Shown here: one piece after another, positions 1 to 4,748 of the stretch
Position numbering within the stretch: the stretch's first letter is position 1
Layout of the letters: each line of letters begins with the position of its first letter
Notes under the pieces: generated by a model
What the model was told of the DNA's origin: nothing
Seen by the model: only the letters and a program-made list of their open reading frames with translations
The model's database searches: none
Made by a program: the position numbers and the translations under genes
Assembly (NCBI GenBank): GCA_036275295.1
Contig: DASUEB010000098.1
Coordinates: forward strand, 1-6,362
From: DASUEB01 sp036275295
GTDB taxonomy: Bacteria; Bacteroidota; Bacteroidia; Flavobacteriales_D; Luteibaculaceae
Direction of reading: 5' to 3'
Length of the DNA stretch: 6,362 bases

Positions 1-89
1 TTCCTCCCGATAAATTGGGCCTGACCCCCGGGGAGATTCGCGATGTAATTGCCTTTTTGCACTCGCTCGATGAAGAGTCAAAAAAATAG
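1..89 (+). CDS. C-terminal end of a c-type cytochrome (possibly cytochrome-c peroxidase-like), partial
   Basis: The frame starting at position 3 is open from the left edge and ends at TAG 87-89. It encodes 28 residues beginning PPDKLGLTPGEIRDVIAFLH and ending SLDEESKK. The pattern 'L-T-x-x-E-I-x-D-V-I-A-F-L-x-S-L' is the usual last helix of class I and di-haem c-type cytochromes, where it packs against the haem. The CxxCH haem site would lie upstream, outside the window. In such proteins this helix ends a periplasmic electron-transfer or peroxidase domain. Which cytochrome subfamily it belongs to cannot be decided from the tail alone. Confidence 0.55.
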   Translation, partial: PPDKLGLTPGEIRDVIAFLHSLDEESKK

Positions 90-183
90 AAGCGTTCTGT
101 AATGTCGCAACGGCACAATGTTGAAGAGCGATTCGCGCTAAAATGGTAACACAAGCTTAATATGTCCCGCATGCCAAATCGGG

Positions 184-212
184 TAAAACGCCTCGATTTC
201 TGCGCCGTTTTA
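184..212. promoter_or_regulatory. Inverted repeat between the cytochrome and the metal-exporter gene
   Basis: TAAAACG (184-190) and CGTTTTA (206-212) are perfect 7-base inverted arms around 15 bases. The repeat lies 66 bases before the chosen start of the cation exporter and 95 bases after the cytochrome stop. There is no following T-run, so it is a poor intrinsic terminator. A dyad of this size could be a repressor or activator site, possibly for the metal exporter, but it matches no operator I can name. The rest of 90-277 shows nothing else I can support. Confidence 0.35.
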
Positions 213-277
213 GATACGTAACGCGACATTAACACTAGCGATAAGTTGAGGTGATCCTGCTTGGTTTTCTTTGTGCC

Positions 278-1171
278 ATGGAAATGTTAATTGCTGCCGC
301 ACGCCACAATTTTGGCTCACTTTCTTTCAGAATCGAAAAAAGAACGGCGCTATATCTGGCCTTGGTGTTAACCGTGGTGGTTATGTTGGTAGAATGGATT
401 GCGGGTGTGAAAACCAACAGCGTAATGCTTCAGAGCGATGCAGTCCATATGTTGAGCCATGCTGCATCTTTGGGCGTTTCATTAGTAGCGATTTGTCTGG
501 GCGCATCGGACGCTGGTTCCTCAGATCAGGTTCGGACGAAGCGTTACGAAGCAATGGGGGCTTTCGTGAATGGACTGTTGCTAATCTTATTCACGGGTCA
601 AATCTTTTGGATGGGATTTGTGAAAGCAATAGATCCTTCGGCTGTTAATGTCGCTCAAGGGTTATCAGTGGCTTTTATAGGTCTGGCAACCAACCTGATT
701 TGTGCGTTAATCTTGGCTTGGGGAGGTGTGGAGGATTTGAATAGCAAAAGCGCATTTTATCATCTTCTGGCAGACACTTTTTCCTCAGTTGTGATTATTG
801 TTGGCATGGTTGTTATCAAGTACACCTCATGGTTTTGGGTGGATGCAGCGCTTAGTGTTGGTGTAGCCGTGGTGGTTGCCAAGTGGTGTATCAGACTTCT
901 TAAAGAAAGCTCCCGGGTTCTTTTACAGATGAAACCGAGGTGGGTGAAAGAGGAGAAAATTGCACAAGATCTGTTTAATCGTTTTGATTTGCTCATTCAG
1001 CCGCCCAAAGTAAACGTATGGGAATGCGCTCCGGGCCAGTGTGTGGTGGTCATTCATGGGGCCGTGTATCCGGGTACACATTTAGAATATCGCAATCTCA
1101 AAAACGAGATTCGGAAACGTCTTGAAACGCAGGTAAACGCGGTGAGCGTAAAGATTGAATTAGACTGTTGA
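278..1171 (+). CDS. Cation diffusion facilitator (CDF) family metal exporter, DmeF-like
   Basis: This is a predicted inner-membrane exporter of divalent metal ions (Zn, Co or Ni class), driven by proton antiport as in other CDF proteins. From ATG 278 it has 297 residues, the usual CDF size, with six predicted helices at roughly 24-44, 47-75, 94-113, 129-150, 159-181 and 184-208. A soluble C-terminal domain follows (about 223-297). The helix-2 metal site reads S-D-A-V-H-M-L-S-H (D54, H57, H61), and the helix-5 site reads H-L-L-A-D (H162, D166). HxxxH in helix 2 with HxxxD in helix 5, plus V-W-x-x-x-P-G in the C-terminal domain, recalls the cobalt/nickel-linked DmeF subgroup rather than ZitB/CzcD, which have HxxxD in both helices. 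No His-rich loop is visible. A GTG at 251 with an overlapping GAGG, or ATG 284, are alternative starts; an in-frame TAA at 242-244 limits extension. The family call is firm; the metal is inferred. Confidence 0.9.
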   Translation: MEMLIAAARHNFGSLSFRIEKRTALYLALVLTVVVMLVEWIAGVKTNSVMLQSDAVHMLSHAASLGVSLVAICLGASDAGSSDQVRTKRYEAMGAFVNGLLLILFTGQIFWMGFVKAIDPSAVNVAQGLSVAFIGLATNLICALILAWGGVEDLNSKSAFYHLLADTFSSVVIIVGMVVIKYTSWFWVDAALSVGVAVVVAKWCIRLLKESSRVLLQMKPRWVKEEKIAQDLFNRFDLLIQPPKVNVWECAPGQCVVVIHGAVYPGTHLEYRNLKNEIRKRLETQVNAVSVKIELDC

Positions 1172-1180
1172 GAAATTGAT

Positions 1181-1207
1181 GCCAACTCGGTTGAAAAATC
1201 CGTTGGC
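1181..1207 (+). terminator. Hairpin just after the CDF exporter gene, possible weak terminator
   Basis: GCCAACTCGG (1181-1190) can pair with CCGTTGGC (1200-1207) if two bases bulge, giving an 8-bp GC-containing stem with a 9-base A-rich loop. It starts 9 bases after the exporter stop codon. No U-tract follows, so termination would be weak or factor-assisted; a 3'-end stabilising hairpin is an equal possibility. Confidence 0.35.
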
Positions 1208-1213
1208 TCAGTG

Positions 1214-1242
1214 AGCAAAGAGGCCGGTTGATGCTTTTTGCT
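1214..1242 (+). terminator. Second hairpin with T-rich 3' arm downstream of the CDF exporter
   Basis: AGCAAA (1214-1219) and TTTGCT (1237-1242) are perfect 6-base inverted arms around 17 bases, and the 3' arm sits in a CTTTTTG run. Together with the hairpin just upstream it may form a tandem 3' end for the exporter transcript. The stem is AT-rich and weak, so this is tentative. Confidence 0.22.
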
Positions 1243-1271
1243 TGTGTTCCGAACTCATGAAGTGGTACCAT

Positions 1272-1286
1272 TTAATATACTATTAA
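1272..1286. promoter_or_regulatory. AT-rich perfect dyad in the gap before the T9SS gene
   Basis: TTAATA (1272-1277) and TATTAA (1281-1286) are perfect 6-base inverted arms separated by TAC. The geometry (15 bases in total) is like many dimeric helix-turn-helix operators, but no regulator is encoded in the window. It lies about 155 bases upstream of the probable promoter of the next gene, which is far for direct control. A GTGGTAC heptamer occurs just left of it (1262-1268) and again at 1312-1318. The rest of the gap 1172-1405 holds no supported gene. Confidence 0.25.
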
Positions 1287-1405
1287 GCGATGATTATCCG
1301 CGTCAGCATTTGTGGTACGGCCCTTATGGTTGTAATTCGACGCCCAGTCTGCTGAGTTTAAACGTCAGAGGACTTAAGAGCCACCCATTCTTTTGTTAAT
1401 TGGGG

Positions 1406-1435
1406 TTGGTGGTCAATACGGAATTGATATATTTG
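1406..1435 (+). promoter_or_regulatory. Bacteroidota-type promoter for the T9SS-secreted protein
   Basis: TTG (1406-1408) is followed after 19 bases by TATATTTG (1428-1435), an exact match to the TAnnTTTG -7 element of Bacteroidota promoters at the usual spacing. Transcription would begin near 1440-1443, leaving a leader of about ten bases before ATG 1450. This argues for ATG 1450, not the upstream in-frame TTG at 1393, as the true start. Confidence 0.6.
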
Positions 1436-1449
1436 ATAAAATCAATCCC

Positions 1450-2748
1450 ATGCGCAGAATAATTTTCGCCCTCATTATCAGTGTTTTTGTTCCATCGCTG
1501 GCAATTGGCCAAGTAAATACAAATGGTCGGTCAGGTAGAAACAAGAGTGGTCTAGAACAATTTTTTTCGAGCCAATTGCTCAAACCACATCAAAAGATAA
1601 CAGCACACTTAAAATCTTCGGCTGCCCTGAAGTGGTATTTGGATAGCGCATGGGTAGATGGTTACTCTATTCAAGAACAAGCGTATAACATTAATGAAAA
1701 GAGATTTTACCAGTACAACGGACTTGGGGAATGCATTCAAGAGGATTTGCAGTATTTGGACACAAACGGAAATATTGTGGCTGGGTATATTATCGACAAT
1801 TATTATGATCAGCAGGGCTTACACGTAATGGCGACGACATCTTTTCTCGACACTGCTACCATGACTTATGTGCAGAGTGAGCGGATTTTGTATAGCTATG
1901 ACGAGGGGCTCTTGATAGAGCTGAAGCTCCAGTATAAAGACGGTCTTTTTGGATCCTTTGTAGATGTTTACAGGGAAAATTATTCATATGAGCAAAACCT
2001 GCTGCGCTCTGAAGTTCACCAGGATTGGAGTGCAACATCAATAGAGTGGCGAAACGTAGCAAAACACGAATATTTTTACAATTCTTCAGATGTTCTGAAG
2101 TACGTTACGAATTACGATTTCCAGTCGGGAGCTTGGGTATACACAGGTAGAAAGGATAATACGTACCAAGGAGGACTGTTGACTGAAGAATATTTCACCT
2201 TCAATGCATCAATGGGAGGCACATCAGAGGCAAAGAAAACATATGTCTACGACAGTCAGGGCAACTTGATTGATTGCAATTATTCAGTCTTAGCTCAAGG
2301 TTCATGGCGCAAAAGCCATGGAAGGGCCTATGAGTTTGATGCCTCAGTTGCCGTGCAGGATTTACTTCTGCCTAAACTAGTTTGGACCTACGATGAATTG
2401 ATTGGTAAGTTTCAGAGCAAGCCTATGGCTTGTAATTATGTGGATTACTACCTCGATCCGAACGGTATCTCATTGGAGCGAATTTTTTACCACTACAACC
2501 TTCGTGAGGTAAATGCCATTGGGGAAATCAGCAAAAACCTTTATTCGCTGCGGGCCTATCCCAATCCAGCCACCACTGAGGTTGCAATTGATGTTCCTGA
2601 TCAATCAGAATACCGAATTCTAGATCAGGTGGGGCGCGTCATCGCAAGCGGAAGGGTACTAAACGGCAGAATCAATGTTGCAAATCTGCATCAAGGCTAC
2701 TACACAATCGTTGTTGGCCAGTCCAGAGCCTCGATTATCAAACAATAG
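1450..2748 (+). CDS. Secreted Tyr-rich repeat protein with T9SS type A sorting domain
   Basis: The 432-residue product starts with a Sec signal peptide (M-R-R, hydrophobic core about 4-17, probable cleavage after A-I-G or near Q21). It ends with a type A T9SS sorting domain (about 366-432: Y-P-N-P-A-T-T-E near 370, then I-L-D-Q-V-G-R-V, I-N-V-A-N-L and G-Y-Y-T-I-V-V). Such domains direct passage through the outer membrane and attachment to or release from the cell surface. The middle (about 87-297) consists of degenerate YD-like repeats: Tyr-x-Tyr or Tyr-Asp pairs recur near residues 89, 119, 150, 180, 210, 239, 267 and 295, a period close to 30. Repeat members include Y-V-Y-D-S-Q-G-N-L at 265-273 and Y-S-Y-D-E-G-L-L at 148-155. 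No catalytic motif is visible. Function is unknown; an extracellular adhesin or structural role is plausible. The start rests on the signal peptide and the adjacent promoter. Confidence 0.85.
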   Translation: MRRIIFALIISVFVPSLAIGQVNTNGRSGRNKSGLEQFFSSQLLKPHQKITAHLKSSAALKWYLDSAWVDGYSIQEQAYNINEKRFYQYNGLGECIQEDLQYLDTNGNIVAGYIIDNYYDQQGLHVMATTSFLDTATMTYVQSERILYSYDEGLLIELKLQYKDGLFGSFVDVYRENYSYEQNLLRSEVHQDWSATSIEWRNVAKHEYFYNSSDVLKYVTNYDFQSGAWVYTGRKDNTYQGGLLTEEYFTFNASMGGTSEAKKTYVYDSQGNLIDCNYSVLAQGSWRKSHGRAYEFDASVAVQDLLLPKLVWTYDELIGKFQSKPMACNYVDYYLDPNGISLERIFYHYNLREVNAIGEISKNLYSLRAYPNPATTEVAIDVPDQSEYRILDQVGRVIASGRVLNGRINVANLHQGYYTIVVGQSRASIIKQ

Positions 2749-2791
2749 TTCAACCCTCTTTTTTGGTAGATTCTCAAATCCCCCTCTTGAT

Positions 2792-2823
2792 TTTGTTAAA
2801 ATAAGCCAATTTTTTTATTTTAG
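2792..2823 (+). promoter_or_regulatory. Probable promoter of mscL
   Basis: TTTG (2792-2795) is followed after 20 bases by TATTTTAG (2816-2823), which matches the Bacteroidota -7 consensus TAnnTTTG at all but one fixed position. It lies 20 bases before the mscL start, implying a short leader and separate transcription from the upstream gene. Confidence 0.4.
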
Positions 2824-2843
2824 GTTCACAAAACTCAATTATT

Positions 2844-3179
2844 ATGGGACTTATTTCAGAATTCAAAGAATTTGCCATGAAAGGCAATGTGGTGGACCTA
2901 GCCGTAGGTATCATCATTGGTGCTGAATTTGGCAAGATTGTCAACTCACTTGTTAACGACGTGATCATGCCTCCAATCGGATTTTTGATTGGCGGTGTTA
3001 ATTTCACCGACCTGAAATTAGTCATACAAACGGCCGATGCCAGCGTAGGAGGCAAGGAGGTTGCGATTGGTTACGGCTCTTTCATTCAAAGTGTTTTTAA
3101 CTTTATCATTATTGCAGCTTCGGTGTTTTTCATGATCAAAGCAATGAACGCCCTGCGAAAAGAGCCTGCGAAGGAGTAA
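2844..3179 (+). CDS. mscL: Large-conductance mechanosensitive channel MscL, short C-terminus
   Basis: MscL forms a homopentameric pore in the inner membrane that opens under extreme tension and lets solutes out during hypo-osmotic shock. The 111-residue product carries the family signature almost unchanged: an amphipathic N-terminal helix (E-F-K-E-F-A-M-K-G-N, residues 6-15), pore helix TM1 (about 15-45, V-V-D-L-A-V-G-I-I-I-G), the I-M-P-P-I-G turn at 41-46, a periplasmic loop, and TM2 (about 78-102). It ends soon after TM2 at N-A-L-R-K-E-P-A-K-E. The E. coli protein has 136 residues, so the cytoplasmic helical bundle is absent here, while the charged cluster after TM2 is kept. Residue 28 is Glu where E. 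coli has Ala. The gene stands alone, 95 bases after the T9SS gene. ATG 2844 matches the conserved N-terminus. The identification is secure. Confidence 0.96.
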   Translation: MGLISEFKEFAMKGNVVDLAVGIIIGAEFGKIVNSLVNDVIMPPIGFLIGGVNFTDLKLVIQTADASVGGKEVAIGYGSFIQSVFNFIIIAASVFFMIKAMNALRKEPAKE

Positions 3180-3188
3180 AGCGCTTTT
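3158..3188 (+). terminator. Imperfect hairpin across the mscL stop codon, possible weak terminator
   Basis: AAAAGAGC (3158-3165) can pair with GCGCTTTT (3181-3188) with one mismatch around a 15-base loop that contains most of the mscL end; the stop TAA (3177-3179) falls within the loop. Only four T residues are present at the 3' side. It is the only stem I find near the 3' end of mscL, so a terminator role is possible but weakly supported. Confidence 0.22.
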
Positions 3189-3419
3189 GCAAATTAGATT
3201 TCATGTTTGCAGGTGAACGCGTCTGTCATTTGCGGTCTGAATAAGAGTGAGAAAACAGCAAGGGATTGAGGTCTCGGGTAGACTAGGTTCGACTTATCGG
3301 ACCTGAGTTAACCAAGGTCATGTAGTAATTGATAGCTCAAGGTATGGATAGGGGATCATTCATTTTGCTTAGGGTAGAAGATGAAATCTTGTTCTGAATC
3401 AAATTTTTAACCCTATAAG
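3189..3419. other. Non-coding gap between mscL and the chlorite-dismutase-family gene
   Basis: I see no gene, tRNA or recognisable RNA family in these 231 bases, and the downstream frames do not encode the missing C-terminal helix of MscL. The only structure noted is a 7-base arm pair, CTCGGGT (3273-3279) with ACCTGAG (3301-3307), which pairs fully if one G-U is allowed around 21 bases. No clear TAnnTTTG promoter element is visible before 3420. Confidence 0.4.
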
Positions 3420-3986
3420 GTGAATACATCGCAACATTTTATCGATTTCATTGGGGGCGATGAGGGCCCGTGGCGCGTTACCCGTATGGATGCCGCGGTA
3501 GGAGCGGATTTGCCTTTCGCCTCTCGAATAAAGATGATCAGCAGCGCTATGAGCGACCAGAACTCGGGTATATGGGTTTTGAGGTCCTACACCAGCCATG
3601 CCAGGTACACTGAGTGATCGGAGCGCGAGGCCTTAAATCAGGTACAAGCCGCTTTGGGCCGCACAGAGGCCACATATGGCGCCCTCATCCCCATCAAAAA
3701 AAGTCAAGCGTGGTGGGACTTGGCCCAGGATGAGCGCAGAAAGATCTTTGAAGCCAAATCGCACCACACCGAGCTGGGTTTGAAATACCTTCCGCAAATT
3801 GCCCGTAAGCTCTATCACTGCAGGGACATCGGTCAGCCTTTTGATTTTCTCACCTGGTTTGAATTTGCTCCTGAGCACGCCGGTTTGTTCGATGATCTGG
3901 TGTATAACTTGCGTGCTACGGAGGAGTGGTGCTATGTGGAACGAGAGGTAGATATTAGGTTGATTCACGAACCCGAATTTGCTTGA
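3420..3986 (+). pseudogene. Chlorite-dismutase-family haem protein gene with an in-frame TGA
   Basis: Both halves are in one frame. Codons 1-65 (GTG 3420 onward) contain F-I-G-G-D-E-G-P-W-R-V and G-I-W-V-L-R-S-Y-T-S-H-A-R-Y-T-E. Codon 66 is TGA (3615-3617). Codons 67-188 continue S-E-R-E-A-L, A-L-I-P-I-K-K-S-Q-A-W-W, D-E-R-R-K-I-F-E, K-L-Y-H-C-R-D, D-F-L-T-W-F-E-F and A-T-E-E-W-x-Y-V-E-R-E-V-D-I-R-L. These are motifs I associate with short chlorite dismutase/Cld-like b-type haem proteins. H133 in L-Y-H-C is the candidate proximal haem ligand; I cannot assign the distal arginine. The full 188 codons fit the length of short Cld proteins. GTG 3420 is the only usual start after the upstream in-frame TAA (3408-3410). 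The second half contains no ATG at all, so it would need readthrough or a restart, for instance at TTG 3654. A CGA-to-TGA change (Arg lost) is the simplest explanation; a sequencing error or true readthrough remain possible. Confidence 0.8.
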
Positions 3987-4004
3987 TTCAAGTTGGGGTC
4001 GGCT

Positions 4005-4026
4005 GTTTTTCTTGGTTCCAAAAAAC
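4005..4026. terminator. AT-rich hairpin after the chlorite-dismutase-family gene
   Basis: GTTTTTCTTGG (4005-4015) and CCAAAAAAC (4018-4026) form an imperfect inverted repeat starting 18 bases after the stop at 3986. The stem is mostly A-T with a bulged C and has no GC-rich base, so it would be a weak terminator at best. It is the only candidate 3' end before the lipoprotein gene. Confidence 0.25.
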
Positions 4027-4071
4027 GACATAATGAATGGAGAATCCTTTTTGCCGTAAATAGTTCTTCTA

Positions 4072-4626
4072 ATGAGATCGAAAGTTGCCTTTTTATTCCT
4101 TTTCTACCTCGTTTTTACCATGCTGTTAAACAGTTGTCTGAGTTACGAGGCCAAGATTTGCGATATTAGTTTTGGACCCCTTTTTGGACCTCCACCAAAC
4201 GACTCCACCCCACATCAGTTCGCCGATCGAATAGGCTTTGAGGTTGCGGCATGGGGCAGAGATCCTGGAATGTGTCTAAATATCAAAGCGTTTGGATTTA
4301 CAGAGGCATACGCCACCACTAAGTGTGCAAAATACGTCAATCACTTGGTAGCATCTTCGTTTGTACTCAGTTTTGATCGGCCCATTGTCGTGGATAACGA
4401 CACCTTAGAACCGGGAGCAAATGCACTGTCGGCAGAGGGTATTTCCAATTTGATTGATGTGCGCGTAGAGGAGGATTGCGAATTTGTTTTTGGTCGGATG
4501 GAATGGCGCGATGAATTGCGTCAGAAAATGGTCTTTGAACCGGGGGTATACCGATGTGATTTCAGCTGTGAGACTACCGATGGGAAGCGCTTTCAAAAAT
4601 CGATTGAAGTCATTTTTAACAACTAG
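4072..4626 (+). CDS. Hypothetical lipoprotein with six additional cysteines
   Basis: I do not recognise this 184-residue protein. It has a lipoprotein signal peptide: R2 and K4, a hydrophobic stretch 5-19, then the lipobox L-N-S-C with C22 as the lipidated residue. The mature part holds six more cysteines (C30, C68, C85, C136, C162, C166), enough for three disulfides in the periplasm or at the cell surface. The second half alternates hydrophobic and polar residues, and the end (F-E-P-G-V-Y-R-C-D-F-S-C through S-I-E-V-I-F) looks like closing beta strands of a small beta-sandwich. No acidic surface-export signal follows C22, so the final membrane face is open. The gene is on its own, 85 bases after the chlorite-dismutase-family gene and 122 bases before the bestrophin gene. 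ATG 4072 is chosen because it gives a normal lipoprotein signal. Confidence 0.8.
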   Translation: MRSKVAFLFLFYLVFTMLLNSCLSYEAKICDISFGPLFGPPPNDSTPHQFADRIGFEVAAWGRDPGMCLNIKAFGFTEAYATTKCAKYVNHLVASSFVLSFDRPIVVDNDTLEPGANALSAEGISNLIDVRVEEDCEFVFGRMEWRDELRQKMVFEPGVYRCDFSCETTDGKRFQKSIEVIFNN

Positions 4627-4667
4627 TGGCGGGAAATGATCGCAGCGTGAAAGGCTAAAATACCCCT

Positions 4668-4694
4668 AAGGATTAAGGTTTTGCGTCGATCCTT
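4668..4694. promoter_or_regulatory. Inverted repeat in the gap before the bestrophin gene
   Basis: AAGGAT (4668-4673) and ATCCTT (4689-4694) are perfect 6-base inverted arms around 15 bases, followed by GTCTTTG. It could be a weak terminator for the lipoprotein gene or, because it overlaps the TTTG at 4680-4683, an operator over the bestrophin promoter. The sequence does not decide between these. Confidence 0.25.
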
Positions 4695-4714
4695 GTCTTT
4701 GAGTTATAATTCTG
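4680..4714 (+). promoter_or_regulatory. Possible promoter of the bestrophin gene
   Basis: TTTG (4680-4683) and TAATTCTG (4707-4714) resemble the Bacteroidota promoter elements. The -7 box has one mismatch to TAnnTTTG, and the spacer of 23 bases is at the long end. It would start transcription about 30 bases before ATG 4749. Confidence 0.3.
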
Positions 4715-4748
4715 CAACTTTACACCTCATTTAACCCGGACTCCAGCC

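Noticed and set aside
1262..1318. GTGGTAC direct repeat 50 bases apart
   Set aside because: Two copies of a heptamer without further copies or flanking similarity are likely chance.
1393..1449. N-terminal extension of the T9SS protein from TTG 1393
   Set aside because: The added 19 residues would bury the signal peptide, and the stretch contains an exact promoter -7 element (1428-1435). ATG 1450 is the better start.
2675..2926. 83-residue plus-strand frame bridging the T9SS and mscL genes
   Set aside because: It overlaps both real genes in another frame, spans the mscL promoter region and resembles no protein family.
3615..3617. TGA read as tryptophan (alternative genetic code)
   Set aside because: TGA ends the CDF gene and the Cld-family gene itself, and Trp is written TGG throughout the window.
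3615..3680. Selenocysteine insertion at the internal TGA
   Set aside because: No convincing stem-loop of the right size follows the TGA, and a Cys/Sec residue is not expected at this place in Cld-family proteins as far as I recall.
3633..4031. 132-residue open frame on the minus strand
   Set aside because: It is antisense to the chlorite-dismutase-family coding sequence, whose plus-strand translation has recognisable family motifs. The minus frame has none.
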